Assembly (NCBI GenBank): GCA_002404155.1
Contig: DHJC01000073.1
Location: 73,942-137,941 of the forward strand
Reading direction: 5' to 3'
DNA length: 64,000 nucleotides
DNA from: Chloroflexi bacterium UBA4730
Lineage (GTDB): Bacteria > Chloroflexota > Limnocylindria > P2-11E
A program made the translations under genes and the position numbers. Shown here one piece after another: positions 1 through 8,493 of the stretch; the first letter of the stretch is position 1; the number at the start of each line of letters is the position of its first letter. Below the pieces are notes generated by a model. The model saw only the letters and a list, made by a program, of their open reading frames with translations. It did not search any database and was not told the origin of the DNA.

Positions 1-1
1 C

Positions 2-253
2 GGGCTGGCCCTCGCGTCGCTTGCCGACCCGGGAAGCTTCCTGTGGAGCGTGAGCGGCTGGACGTTCTCGCTCGTGCCGATCCCGACGATCCGATTCGTC
101 CACCACCTCATCCTGTGGCTCACCCTCGGCTTCATCGTCCACCACGTGTACTCGGCAACGCTCATCGACGTCGAGGAACGCAGCGGCGTGCTGTCCTCGA
201 TCGTCACCGGGTGGAAGCGCATCCGTCCAGGACAGGCGGGGCAGGCGGAATGA
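2..253 (+). CDS. [NiFe]-hydrogenase b-type cytochrome subunit, C-terminal part
   Basis: The gene runs off the left edge; 83 residues remain. The tail has a membrane helix with the two-histidine pattern RFVHHLILW and IVHHVYSA, then DVEERSGVLSSIVTGWK, which matches the end of HyaC-type diheme cytochrome b subunits that pass hydrogenase electrons to the quinone pool. The stop overlaps the ATG of the endopeptidase gene (ATGA), and HypA and HypC follow, so the hydrogenase structural genes should lie just left of the window. The family call rests on the C-terminal quarter plus context. Confidence 0.8.
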   Translation, partial: GLALASLADPGSFLWSVSGWTFSLVPIPTIRFVHHLILWLTLGFIVHHVYSATLIDVEERSGVLSSIVTGWKRIRPGQAGQAE

Positions 254-732
254 CCGCGCCATACCTCGCGCTCGGGCTGGGGAACATCCTCTTCCAGGAC
301 GAGGGCGTCGGCGTCGCGGCCGCGGAGCGACTCGCGGAGCACGAGCTCGACGGCGTCGAGGTGCTGGATGGCAGCACCCTCGGCATTGCGCTCCTGCCGA
401 TGATCGCCGGCCGGCGCGGCCTGGTCGTCCTCGACGCCCTCGCGTCGAGCGCCGCAGAGCCCGGGACGGTCGTGCGCCTCGACGATACCGACATCGAGCG
501 GCATCGCCGAATGGCGTTCTCGGTGCATCAGATCGATCTGGTCGACGCGCTCCTCGCGGCGGAGCTCAGTGGCTGCGCGCCAAGGTACGTCGCGATCGTG
601 GGCCTGGTGCCCGCATCCATCGAGACCGGCTACGGCCTCACGCCCAGGGCGGAGGCCGGGCTCGACGAGATGGTCCGGCGTGCGCTCGAGATCCTTGCCG
701 AGTGGGGCGTCCGGGAGCGCGTCCGTGCATGA
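250..732 (+). CDS. Hydrogenase maturation endopeptidase (HyaD/HybD family)
   Basis: 160 residues, normal for the family. It clips the C-terminal tail of the NiFe large subunit after nickel insertion. The N-terminus GLGNILFQDEGVG is the family signature. The three nickel-sensing ligands are recognisable at E18, D62 (VVLDALAS) and H93 (SVHQIDLVDAL), matching E16, D62 and H93 of E. coli HybD as I recall them. The ATG overlaps the stop of the cytochrome b gene and the end overlaps hypA by 8 bases, indicating one operon. Confidence 0.93.
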   Translation: MTAPYLALGLGNILFQDEGVGVAAAERLAEHELDGVEVLDGSTLGIALLPMIAGRRGLVVLDALASSAAEPGTVVRLDDTDIERHRRMAFSVHQIDLVDALLAAELSGCAPRYVAIVGLVPASIETGYGLTPRAEAGLDEMVRRALEILAEWGVRERVRA

Positions 733-1036
733 GCAGGGTCTGTTGGCGAAGGCGGCCGCGCGCCTGCTCGGCGGCGAGCCCGTCCGCGCGATCCGCGTGT
801 CGATCGGCCCGCGCGCGGACCGCGACGTCGTCGAGATGAGCTGGCCCAACCTCGTCGCCGGGACGCCGCTCGCAGAGGCCGAGGTCACGTTCGCGGACGT
901 CCGGGACCCGATGGTGTGCCTCGAGTGCGCCGCCGAATACGAGGGCAGCACCCTCGCGAGCTGCCCGGCATGCGGCGGCAACGGCCTGCCGGTCGGGCTC
1001 GCGCCGGACGTCGACGTCGAGGTCGTGGAACGCTGA
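725..1036 (+). CDS. hypA: Hydrogenase nickel-insertion protein HypA
   Basis: 103 residues. The GTG start at 725 gives the obligatory N-terminus MHE, whose His2 is the nickel ligand of HypA. The zinc site is the four-cysteine pattern C65-x2-C68 and C80-x2-C83 (VCLECA, SCPACGG). HypA delivers nickel to the hydrogenase large subunit together with HypB, which is not in the window. The start lies inside the preceding gene and the stop overlaps the hypC ATG, so the three genes are translationally coupled. Confidence 0.93.
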   Translation: MHEQGLLAKAAARLLGGEPVRAIRVSIGPRADRDVVEMSWPNLVAGTPLAEAEVTFADVRDPMVCLECAAEYEGSTLASCPACGGNGLPVGLAPDVDVEVVER

Positions 1037-1269
1037 TGTGCCTCGGGATGATCGGCCGCGTCGAGCGGCGGTGGGACGCGGGCGGCGTGCCGATGGCCGC
1101 GGTCTCACTCGACACCGGCGAGGCCGCGGTGTGCCTGCTGTACGAGCCGGAGGCCGTGGTCGGTGAGCACGTGCTCGTTCAGTTCGGATTCGTCATCGAG
1201 CGGCTCGACGACGCGCGAGCGGCGGACGCCGTCGCGCTGCGATCGAGCTTCACCTCGCGGAATGCATAA
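1036..1269 (+). CDS. hypC: Hydrogenase assembly chaperone HypC/HybG
   Basis: 77 residues starting MCLGMIGRV. Cys2 is the invariant residue that carries the Fe(CN)2CO precursor from HypD to the large subunit. The rest is the small OB-like barrel (GEHVLVQFGFVIERLD). The ATG overlaps the hypA stop. HypD, HypE and HypF are absent here and must be encoded elsewhere. Confidence 0.93.
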   Translation: MCLGMIGRVERRWDAGGVPMAAVSLDTGEAAVCLLYEPEAVVGEHVLVQFGFVIERLDDARAADAVALRSSFTSRNA

Positions 1270-1282
1270 GGAGGACCGTGCC

Positions 1283-2224
1283 ATGTCACGCCGCGCATCG
1301 GGCATTGCTCTCGCGTTCGTCACGGCCGCGATCAGCGGCGTGGCGGTGTTCCTGAACGGCTACGCCGTGAAGGAGTTCGGGAACGCGACGCTCTACACCA
1401 CCGCCAAGAATCTCGTTGCAGCGATCCTGCTCGTCGCGATCCTCGCTGTCGCCAGCCGCGCCAAGCTGCCGGGCGCGATCCATTCCAGCTGGGGATTCAC
1501 CCGGCCGCGCGGCGCTCGGGAGATCGCGGGGCTCGTCGCAGTAGGCATCATCGGGGGCGGCATCCCGTTCGTCCTCTTCTTCGAGGGCCTCGCCCGGACA
1601 TCGTCGACGTCCGCGGCCTTCATCCAGAAGATGCTCGTGATCTTCGTCGCGGTCCTCGCGGTCACGTTCCTCAAGGAGCGCTTCACGATCCTGCACGCGG
1701 CGGCGATCGGTGTCCTCGTGCTCGGCCAGGCGATCGTCGCGGGCGGTCTGGGTCACCCCGCGCTCGACGCCGGAGAGGCGATGGTCTTCGCAGCCACGAT
1801 CCTCTGGTCGATCGAGATCGCGATCGCGAAGCCGCTCCTTGGCCGGCTCTCCGCGTTGACGGTCGGCGCGGGCCGGATGGCCATCGGCTTGGTGGTGCTC
1901 GCCGGCTTCTCGGTCTCGAGCGGCGCGATCGCGCAGCTCTCGCACGTCACGCCGACGGGGTGGCTCTGGGCCGTCGCCACCGGGATCATCCTCACCGCCT
2001 ACGTCGCGACGTGGTACGCCGCGCTCGCGCGGGCCCAGGCGACCGACGTCACCGCGGTCCTCGTGTCCGCGGCCATCGTCACGGCGGTCCTCAACGCCGG
2101 CGTCAAGGGCGCGAGCCTCGCCCCGACCGCGTTCGGCCTCTCGCTCATCGTGGCGGGAGCCATGGCGATCGCGGTCCTCGCGGTCCGTCCCCACCAGACG
2201 GCCGCGGGGATGCGCGCGGCGTGA
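1283..2224 (+). CDS. EamA/DMT-family permease
   Basis: 313 residues with about ten hydrophobic helices in two EamA-like halves (near 8-145 and 160-300), the standard drug/metabolite transporter layout. AAGGAGG sits just before the ATG at 1283, which decides the start over longer readings. The substrate cannot be told from sequence. It lies 13 bases after hypC and overlaps the next gene by GTGA, so it is probably in the hydrogenase operon; a nickel or metabolite role would be a guess. Confidence 0.85.
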   Translation: MSRRASGIALAFVTAAISGVAVFLNGYAVKEFGNATLYTTAKNLVAAILLVAILAVASRAKLPGAIHSSWGFTRPRGAREIAGLVAVGIIGGGIPFVLFFEGLARTSSTSAAFIQKMLVIFVAVLAVTFLKERFTILHAAAIGVLVLGQAIVAGGLGHPALDAGEAMVFAATILWSIEIAIAKPLLGRLSALTVGAGRMAIGLVVLAGFSVSSGAIAQLSHVTPTGWLWAVATGIILTAYVATWYAALARAQATDVTAVLVSAAIVTAVLNAGVKGASLAPTAFGLSLIVAGAMAIAVLAVRPHQTAAGMRAA

Positions 2225-2985
2225 GCGTCGCGGGACCGCTGCTGTTCGCGCGGTACGCATATCCGCCGAACGCGCTCGGCTATTGCGGCCCCGCGGATCA
2301 CGACGCCCTCCTCGGCTACGGAACGGCCGGTGTCGTCGACACCGGCCTCCGTGATCTCGCCAAAGGCTTCGAGGGCGCGTGGCCGTACCTCGAGCTCATC
2401 GCGCGCGCGAACGCGATCAGCGATCCACTCGACAAGCGGGTCGTCGAGGCGTACTGGGTCGGCAACGCGCTGCTGGACCGCGTCGGCCCGCGGCTCTTCG
2501 CCGACTCGCTCGATGACCGGTTCCGCCGGCGCGCCGGCCGCACCTTCGACCGGATCGCCGCCCCGCTCGCGGCCGGCGGCGTGCCGCACCACAGCTTCCA
2601 CGTGTTCGCCGTCTACCCGTGGGTCGGGCTGATGCGATCGGGATCGATCGAGCAGCCCCTCCAGGTCATCGACCAATGCCGGATCCGCTGGGGCCACGTC
2701 GAGGCGGTCGAGGGAGACCGTGTCGCCGTACGTTCGCGTCCGCTGATTTGGACCGGAGGCCGGCTCATCCTCGGCGAGCCCCGCCGCGAGGTGGCGCGGG
2801 CGGCGATCGATGGCGTCGGCTTCGTGAGCGGCCTCGCCGCGGGCGACTGGATCGCGCTCCATTGGGATTGGGTGTGCGATCGCCTGGACGCGCGCCGGCT
2901 CGCGCAGCTACGCGCGTACACCGGACGCCACCTCGCGATCGTGAACAGCGCCGCCTACCCGGCGCCGGCGGCGGTGCTCGCCTAG
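2221..2985 (+). CDS. DUF6390-like protein of the hydrogenase locus
   Basis: 254 residues, GTG start overlapping the upstream stop. It has no signal peptide or membrane helix. Recognisable features are FARYAYPPNALGYCGP at the N-terminus, a HHSFHVFAVYPWVGL core and a C-terminal IALHWDWVCDRLD segment. I associate this layout with DUF6390, a family of unknown function that I recall near actinobacterial and chloroflexal hydrogenase genes. The assignment is from memory; the function is unknown. Confidence 0.65.
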   Translation: MSVAGPLLFARYAYPPNALGYCGPADHDALLGYGTAGVVDTGLRDLAKGFEGAWPYLELIARANAISDPLDKRVVEAYWVGNALLDRVGPRLFADSLDDRFRRRAGRTFDRIAAPLAAGGVPHHSFHVFAVYPWVGLMRSGSIEQPLQVIDQCRIRWGHVEAVEGDRVAVRSRPLIWTGGRLILGEPRREVARAAIDGVGFVSGLAAGDWIALHWDWVCDRLDARRLAQLRAYTGRHLAIVNSAAYPAPAAVLA

Positions 2986-3067
2986 GCTGACCGCAACGCA
3001 GCCGAATTTTGTCGTTCCGTCTCTCGATGAGACGATCGAGCGAATTGAGACCGGCCGCGGCCTGGGC

Positions 3068-3547
3068 TCAGGCTCGTTCGCGTCCGGCCGGCGGCACATG
3101 GAAGTGCCGTCCTGTGATTTCCGATGGCTTGATAGCCATCCAGTGCCAGCGGTCGCCGGGAGCGACGGGCTGGACAGGCACCCAGCGGAGATGCTCCGCT
3201 ACCCGACCTGGATTGGTCGTGACCTCTTCGGCGCGGCCCCTGGCCACCACGCTCCAGCCGATGCCCGAATCAGGGTCCCAATTCTCCACTTCAAAGGCGA
3301 CTGATGTCCTGGACACCGCATCCAGCTTGGTGCCAGCGCCGGTCCGGAAGACGATTATCTTGCCCTCCATGCCGTAGTTGACCGGGAAGATCTCGACCTT
3401 GCCTTCGAAGTCAAAGGCGATCCGGCCCACCTCGCGCGATCGGAGGAGCGCAAGACAATCGTCCTCTGTCAGAACCGTTGCTGAATCGTCGAATGTCACC
3501 TGCTCAAGACGTGGCGTACGCATACCCGTGTCGAGGCGACTGCTCAC
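3068..3547 (-). CDS. PPOX-class flavin-binding split-barrel protein
   Basis: 159 residues. The segment LTEDDCLALLRSREVGRIAF followed by FPVNYGMEGKIIVFRT and WSVVARGRAEEV is typical of the pyridoxamine 5'-phosphate oxidase-like (nitroimidazole-resistance NimA-type) fold that binds FMN or F420. The GTG start overlaps the stop of the DksA-like gene (GTGA), so the two are coupled; a downstream ATG at 3523 is the alternative start. It is probably a flavin-dependent reductase, substrate unknown. It converges on the hydrogenase locus. Confidence 0.85.
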   Translation of the reverse strand: MSSRLDTGMRTPRLEQVTFDDSATVLTEDDCLALLRSREVGRIAFDFEGKVEIFPVNYGMEGKIIVFRTGAGTKLDAVSRTSVAFEVENWDPDSGIGWSVVARGRAEEVTTNPGRVAEHLRWVPVQPVAPGDRWHWMAIKPSEITGRHFHVPPAGRERA

Positions 3548-3933
3548 GGCGCCGCCTCACGTTCGACGGACCGCTCGCGCTCGACGTCGCGCGCGGCCTG
3601 CGGTCGCGCGACGAGACGATCGAGCGGGATCGGACGGCCGCAGTCGACGCACATGCCGTACGTGCCCGCGCCCATGCGTCCGAGCGCGGCCTCGACGTCG
3701 TACCGGTCGCGCTTGAACGCGGTGATCTCGGCGAGCCGCAGCTCGCGCTCGTAGAGGTCCGCCGCAGCGCCGTGTGCGATCTCGTCGTCGTCCTGCGCCG
3801 CGGCTGTCGCCAGCTCGCGCTCGCCGTCGGCGACCTCCTGCCGCAGCGACGAGCGGAACGTCTCGAGGTCGGTGCGACGCAGCGGAAGACGCTCCTGCAA
3901 CAGGACCGGGATGTGTCCGGTAATGGCGGCCAT
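3544..3933 (-). CDS. DksA/TraR-type protein with half a zinc finger
   Basis: 129 residues from the ATG at 3933. The N-terminal helical part (LETFRSSLRQEVADGERELA) leads to GTYGMCVDCGRPIPLDRL, the hallmark of DksA/TraR-like proteins. Only C95 and C98 are present; the second cysteine pair expected about 18 residues on is replaced by ARDVERERSVE. Zinc-free DksA paralogues exist, so it may still act at the RNA polymerase secondary channel, but this is unproven. No convincing Shine-Dalgarno precedes the chosen start. Confidence 0.75.
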   Translation of the reverse strand: MAAITGHIPVLLQERLPLRRTDLETFRSSLRQEVADGERELATAAAQDDDEIAHGAAADLYERELRLAEITAFKRDRYDVEAALGRMGAGTYGMCVDCGRPIPLDRLVARPQAARDVERERSVEREAAP

Positions 3934-4015
3934 CGCGATCAGAGTCGTGCCCGCCCACCGCCACGGGTAGTGCCGGTGGTCCCGGCCGAGGTGGTCGTTC
4001 GGACCAATGGCCGCG

Positions 4016-4335
4016 TCAACGCGCCGGACCGCCCCAGACCGGCGCGTAGTGGCTGTACCAAGCGTCCCGCGAGACCTCCCGGCCGTCCTGGAGCACGCCG
4101 TTCGTCGAACGCCACTCGCTGCCCTCACCGACGACCGCCACGACCACGGCCTCGAGCACCGCGGACTGGGCGAGCAGTCGCTCGCGCGCCGACGCGGCGG
4201 AGCGCCCGCCGATGTCGATCCCGCGGCGCGGACGCCCGGAACGATGTCATCGCCGAGCGACGTCGCGGCCCAGCCGAGGCCGGCGGCCGTCGCGAAGAGG
4301 AGCACGAGGATCGCGATATGCCGCATCGGTCCCAT
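4016..4335 (-). pseudogene. Frameshifted membrane-anchored protein, VanW-type N-terminal domain remnant
   Basis: Reading from MGPMRHIAILVLLFATAAG, a signal/anchor helix is followed by DDIVPGVRAAG. One base short, the next frame continues as IDIGGRSAASARERLLAQ and ends YSHYAPVWGGPAR then stop at 4016. Restoring one base near 4230 gives a single open frame of about 106 residues. It resembles the GxxVxGxxxGGxS start of peptidoglycan-binding domains found before VanW. It is either a decayed gene or a sequencing or assembly indel. Confidence 0.5.
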
Positions 4336-4445
4336 CGTGTGCCGCGATGCGCAACGTGGCGGCGGCCGAACGTCGCGTTGTGGTTGAGCACTACGGCACC
4401 GCATCGCTCCTCGCGGCGCGGAACACGAGAGGAGCGGATCGCTTG

Positions 4446-5375
4446 TCACACGGCAATAGCCGCCGTCGGAGGCTTCTCGACGGGCGGTGCGCCCACGGAC
4501 TGCCGGACGATGAGCACCGAGCACGGGGCTTGGTACAGAACGGTCCGCGCCACGCTGCCCAAGAGCAGGCGCGCGAGGCCGGTGTTGCCGCGCGAGCCCA
4601 CGACGATCAGCTGTGCGTGTGCGGCGGCGATCGCATCCAGCAGACCGTCGGCAGAGGCTCCGGCACGGACCTCCGCGCTCGCCGTGAGTCCACGTTCGAC
4701 CAGCCGCGCTGTGGCCGCATTTGCGACGCGCGCGCTTCTAGCGCGGCGCTCGTCGAGCACCTCTTGCAGGAACTCGTCAGTGATGCCCGAACTCATCCCG
4801 GCGTCGGCGGTCATGTACCAGGGCGGGAGCAGGGGGCTCACACTGACCACGCGCACGGTCTCGTGGGCGAGGAACGGCCACGTCGCCACAAGCTCTTCAG
4901 CGTGCTTCGCGCCCTCCGACCCGTCGTGCCCGAGCACGATCGGCCCCAGGCTCGAGGAGCGGGCGACCAGCACCGGGCACGGAGCGTGGTCCACGACCTC
5001 GGCCGCGACCGATCCGAGCGTGAACGACGCGAACGCCCCGTGGTTGTGGCTCCCGATGAGCACCAACTCCGAGCCGAGCTGGCCCGCCTCGGAGACGATG
5101 GCGGTGGCTGGCCGGCCGAAGATGACACGTGCATGAACCGTGCGACCCGGACCGCTCAGCTCCTCCACCAGCGCGGCCAAGCGATCGTCGATCTCGTGGC
5201 GCCGCGCGGCGTACGCGGCCGCGAAGCGCTGCGGCCGCAGATCGATCTCGTCATCGATGAACTGATCGACCCGGAGCACCTCGATGACGGTGCCGGCCGG
5301 CCATGTGGTCGCGGCGGCGAGCGCCTCCGCGTGCTTGGCTGAAGGCGAGCCATCGGTCGCGAGCAGGATCTTCAT
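4446..5375 (-). CDS. Universal stress protein, two UspA domains
   Basis: 309 residues; the ATG at 5375 is preceded by GGGAGAA. Two UspA folds in tandem (about 1-140 and 150-300), each starting with LATDGS/LGHDGS-like strands. The second domain keeps the full ATP-binding motif VVGSRGNTGLARLLLGS; the first has a variant (IGSHNHGAFASFTLGS). Such proteins respond to starvation, hypoxia and oxidative stress. A second tandem Usp lies at 11566-12486. Confidence 0.93.
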   Translation of the reverse strand: MKILLATDGSPSAKHAEALAAATTWPAGTVIEVLRVDQFIDDEIDLRPQRFAAAYAARRHEIDDRLAALVEELSGPGRTVHARVIFGRPATAIVSEAGQLGSELVLIGSHNHGAFASFTLGSVAAEVVDHAPCPVLVARSSSLGPIVLGHDGSEGAKHAEELVATWPFLAHETVRVVSVSPLLPPWYMTADAGMSSGITDEFLQEVLDERRARSARVANAATARLVERGLTASAEVRAGASADGLLDAIAAAHAQLIVVGSRGNTGLARLLLGSVARTVLYQAPCSVLIVRQSVGAPPVEKPPTAAIAV

Positions 5376-5397
5376 CAACGTTCTCCCACTTTCGGAG

Positions 5398-5580
5398 CTA
5401 CGCGGCGCTCCGTACCCTGCGGTCCGCAGCACCGCGGCGCAGCGCCAACTCGAGTCGCCAATCGTTGCGCCGGCGCCAGGCGTCGGCGTAGCCACGGTCG
5501 TACGCCGCGATCGCGAGGAACGTCATCGCGATCGCGCCGACCGCGGCTCCGGCCACGAGTCCGATCAGCAAGAGGCCCAC
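5398..5580 (-). CDS. Small single-pass membrane protein
   Basis: 60 residues: an N-terminal hydrophobic helix (MGLLLIGLVAGAAVGAIAM) and a basic cytoplasmic tail rich in Arg. It lies 2 bases after the DUF4342 gene and 22 bases before the Usp gene on the same strand, so it is probably co-transcribed with both. No family recognised. Confidence 0.55.
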   Translation of the reverse strand: MGLLLIGLVAGAAVGAIAMTFLAIAAYDRGYADAWRRRNDWRLELALRRGAADRRVRSAA

Positions 5581-5582
5581 CG

Positions 5583-5861
5583 TTACGCCGGCGTCTGGCT
5601 CTCGCGCCGCTCCACCACGACGGTGGCATCGGCCACGATCGTCGCGATCGTCGCGATCGCGGCCCAGATCGGAAGCAGCATCGCGCCGACGACGCCGATG
5701 GTGAGCGGAGCTTCGATCAGCGTGACGCCGTCACGGTCCTTCACGATCAGACGGCGCACGTTGCCTTCGTGGATCAGGGCCTTGATCTTCTCGATGACCC
5801 GGTCCACGCCCTCGTCGTCGAGGTGGAAGGTCTCGCAGATCGTTTCCTTGGTGAGCGGCAC
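5583..5861 (-). CDS. DUF4342 domain protein
   Basis: 92 residues. The GTG at 5861 is chosen because AAGGAGG lies 7 bases upstream. The N-terminal half is a small helical domain (VDRVIEKIKALIHEGNVRRL), then VKDRDGVTLIEAPLTIGVVG and a membrane helix LLPIWAAIATIATIVADATVV, which is the usual DUF4342 pattern. Function unknown; the family recurs beside stress and cell-envelope genes. Confidence 0.85.
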   Translation of the reverse strand: MPLTKETICETFHLDDEGVDRVIEKIKALIHEGNVRRLIVKDRDGVTLIEAPLTIGVVGAMLLPIWAAIATIATIVADATVVVERRESQTPA

Positions 5862-6007
5862 GGGACGCCTCCTTGGATTCTTCGAACAAGCATCGCCACG
5901 CGTGTCCCCGCCAACTAGGGCCAGTCGGCTCATCAAAGCGAGCCGCTCGGCTCTCGTCCCTGGTGGCCATGCGGCGACGCTGTTCGCACTCCGCCTCGAG
6001 GAGTGAG

Positions 6008-6562
6008 ATGAAAATCGTTGGCACCTGCGCTCTGATCGTGTTCGCCGTGATGTCATGTACGGCACCGGCGGCACGGCCGAGCGCGTCACCGACACCGACC
6101 GCCACGACCGTCGCCTCAGCGTCACCGTCCCCGGGGACGGCGAGCTGGGTCGTGTACTTCGCGCGTGACCTCGCGAGTCCCGTCCCGGTGACGCTCGAGG
6201 GACCTGCTCCGGGCGCCGGCATCGAGCTGCGCGTGCGACAGCGGATGGAGCTCCTCGCCAACGGACCACGCAGCCGCGACGGCGGCGCGTTCAACGTGCT
6301 CCCTGGAATGAACGCGCGCCTCGCGACCGTCACGGTCGCCGCTGATCTGGCCACGCTGGATTACCTCGTGCCCGAGGACGACTGGGGTCTGAACGGCAGC
6401 GCGACGCTGCGGGCCTTCGTCCAGCAGATGATCTTCACGGCCTCCGAGGAGCCGGGGATCGTCCGCGTCCTCATCACCCAGAACGGCGGGCATCAAGCCA
6501 TCGTCGGTGGTGAGGGGCTCGTCGTCTCGGCTCCCCAGACCCGCGCAGGGCTTGGCTACTAG
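6008..6562 (+). CDS. GerMN-domain lipoprotein
   Basis: 184 residues. The signal peptide ends in a lipobox (AVMSC) with the acyl-cysteine at residue 17, followed by a Ser/Thr/Pro/Ala linker. Residues about 45-180 look like a GerMN (sporulation/germination) domain, with LRAFVQQMIFTASEEPGI and VLITQNGGHQAIVGGEGL as the recognisable parts. GerMN proteins occur widely outside spore formers on the cell surface. It is divergent from the DUF4342 group. Confidence 0.75.
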   Translation: MKIVGTCALIVFAVMSCTAPAARPSASPTPTATTVASASPSPGTASWVVYFARDLASPVPVTLEGPAPGAGIELRVRQRMELLANGPRSRDGGAFNVLPGMNARLATVTVAADLATLDYLVPEDDWGLNGSATLRAFVQQMIFTASEEPGIVRVLITQNGGHQAIVGGEGLVVSAPQTRAGLGY

Positions 6563-6600
6563 CTCTCATGCCGAACCAAGCAGCGCGCGTGATAGGGATG

Positions 6601-6767
6601 AGCGTGACCAGCGCGCATCCGCTGCTGGTGCCGAACGGGATCCCGGATAACTGGACGGCCGCGGTCGATGCGGATCGAGCGGCGTGCCGTACGTCCCGGG
6701 CGCCAGCGGACTCACCGATACGGAGTTCTGGCGGCTCGCCAACTCGCTCCACCCGAACCAGATCTAG
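6601..6767 (+). pseudogene. Decayed C-terminal gene fragment
   Basis: From 6601 the reading LLVPNGIPDNWTAAVDADR looks like coding sequence. It continues only after a frame change as ASGVPYVPGASGLTDTEFW and LANSLHPNQI to a stop at 6765. Neither half has a proper gene start. The rest of 6563-6914 holds no recognisable gene. The family was not identified. Confidence 0.35.
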
Positions 6768-6914
6768 CGGGGTCGAAGGTCCGGGGAAACCGGGCCACTC
6801 GGCACTCGTCGCGCCACCCCTCACGGAGCACGCTCGCGGTCGCGCGGCGCGCGCGCGCCACGGACCGGAGATCCGTGGGCTTCCGCGTCGAACGCGGAGC
6901 AGGAAGGACCCGAC

Positions 6915-7580
6915 ATGACGCTCACCCGAGGCCGCGCCAAGACCGACCAAGAGATCCAGCTCGACGTTCTCGCGGAGATCGCTCGCGACTTCCGCTTCAA
7001 GCCGGCCGAGCTCGGGGTCGAGGTCGATGGCGGCATCGTCACGCTCACCGGCACCGTCTCCGGCTTCCGCAAGATCGGGGAGGCGGCCGAGCTCGCCACC
7101 GGCGTGCCAGGCGTCCGAGATGTCGCCAACGAGCTGACGGTCAACCCGGTCGCAACGTTCCGTGACGACACGGCCATCGCGCGAGCCGTCCGCAACGCGC
7201 TCGAGTGGGACGCGGTCGTTCCCGACGACCGGATCGACAGCATCGTTCGCCACGGCGTCGTGACGCTGACCGGCACCGTCGACTACGGCTTCCAGCGCAA
7301 GATGGCGGCGGATGCGATCGCCAACCTCAACGGCGTGGTATTCGTGAACAATCACATCCGCATCGTGCCGCCGGTCCGCTCCGATGCCGACATCTACGGC
7401 GAGCTCACGGCTGCGCTGCGCCGCCGCTTCCCGTCCGAGGACCTCGACGCGATCGTCGACGCCGGCACCGTCACGCTCATGGGGACGGTCCCGAGCTATC
7501 GGATCCGCCGGGAGGCCGAGGGCGTCGCCTGGGCCACGCACGGCGTCCAAGCGCTCACGAACAACATCGTCATCGCCTGA
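6915..7580 (+). CDS. Triple BON-domain protein
   Basis: 221 residues; GGAAGGA precedes the ATG. Three BON domains in series (about 10-80, 85-150, 155-221), each with the VxxGxVTLTGTV core: GGIVTLTGTVSGF, HGVVTLTGTVDYG, AGTVTLMGTVPSY. BON domains bind phospholipid or act in osmotic-shock protection (OsmY-like). There is no signal peptide. It is paralogous to 12506-13168. Confidence 0.9.
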   Translation: MTLTRGRAKTDQEIQLDVLAEIARDFRFKPAELGVEVDGGIVTLTGTVSGFRKIGEAAELATGVPGVRDVANELTVNPVATFRDDTAIARAVRNALEWDAVVPDDRIDSIVRHGVVTLTGTVDYGFQRKMAADAIANLNGVVFVNNHIRIVPPVRSDADIYGELTAALRRRFPSEDLDAIVDAGTVTLMGTVPSYRIRREAEGVAWATHGVQALTNNIVIA

Positions 7581-7618
7581 TCGAGGGAGAGACCACCACT
7601 CGAAGATGGAAGTGTGAG

Positions 7619-8407
7619 ATGACCCAGACGATCGTTCGACCGACCGACGCGGCCGAGGTTCGCGTTCCACGCCTACAGAACAAGGTGGCGATCGTCACCG
7701 GTGCCGGTTCCGGCATCGGCCGGGCGACCGCGGAGCTCTTCCACCGAGAGGGCGCGATGGTCGTAGCGGTCGATCAGGTTGCCGCCGGGCTCGCCCAGCT
7801 ACCGGCGGACGAGCGCATGCAGAGCGTCGTCGCCGATGTCTCCAGGCGGGCCGACGACGAGCGAGCCGTGGCGACGGCGGTCGATCGTTTCGGCCGGCTC
7901 GACGCGCTGTGCAACGTCGCCGGCATCGTGGACCGACTACTCCCGGTCGGCGAGCTCACCGACGAGGTGTGGGAGCACGTCCTGGCCGTGAACCTCACCG
8001 GTCCGATGCTGGCGATGCGCGCCGCCATCCCGGCGATGTTGCTGGGAGGAGGTGGCGTCATCGTCAATATCTCATCGATCGGTGGGCTGTTCGGCGCACG
8101 CGGCGGCGCGGCGTACGCGGCCAGCAAGCACGGGCTCATCGGCCTCACGAAAAACGTGGCCGCGACCTACGGCCGCGAGGGCATCCGCGCGGTCGCTGTG
8201 TGTCCGGGCGCGGTCGACACCGGGATCAGCCTGGGCGGAGACCCCAGCCCCAGGGGCCTCGAGGCGCTGAACGCAACACTGCCAGCGAACCCGCGCGCCG
8301 CCGCCGCGCTCGAGATCGCGAATCTCATCCTGTTCCTCGCGTCGGACGAGGCCAGCTTCGTCAACGGCGCAGCCATCGTCGCCGACGGGGGTTGGACCGC
8401 CGCGTAA
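7619..8407 (+). CDS. Short-chain dehydrogenase/reductase
   Basis: 262 residues. The Rossmann motif VTGAGSGIGRAT is at about 27-38, NVAG at about 100, catalytic Ser in NISSIGG and the YAASK tetrad pair further on; the C-terminus FVNGAAIVADGGWTAA is the classical SDR end. NAD(P)-dependent oxidation of an unknown alcohol. It lies 38 bases after the BON gene and may share its transcript. Confidence 0.92.
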   Translation: MTQTIVRPTDAAEVRVPRLQNKVAIVTGAGSGIGRATAELFHREGAMVVAVDQVAAGLAQLPADERMQSVVADVSRRADDERAVATAVDRFGRLDALCNVAGIVDRLLPVGELTDEVWEHVLAVNLTGPMLAMRAAIPAMLLGGGGVIVNISSIGGLFGARGGAAYAASKHGLIGLTKNVAATYGREGIRAVAVCPGAVDTGISLGGDPSPRGLEALNATLPANPRAAAALEIANLILFLASDEASFVNGAAIVADGGWTAA

Positions 8408-8493
8408 CGGCCTCGGTTCGGGGGACGGTCCGCCCCATATCCGGTGACCTTCGGCCCTATTGACCGCCGAGCGGCGAGCCGAAGATTTGAGGC

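Noticed and set aside
6474..7670. Long minus-strand frame across the BON gene
   Set aside because: Arg/Asp/Gly-rich shadow of a well-supported plus-strand gene.
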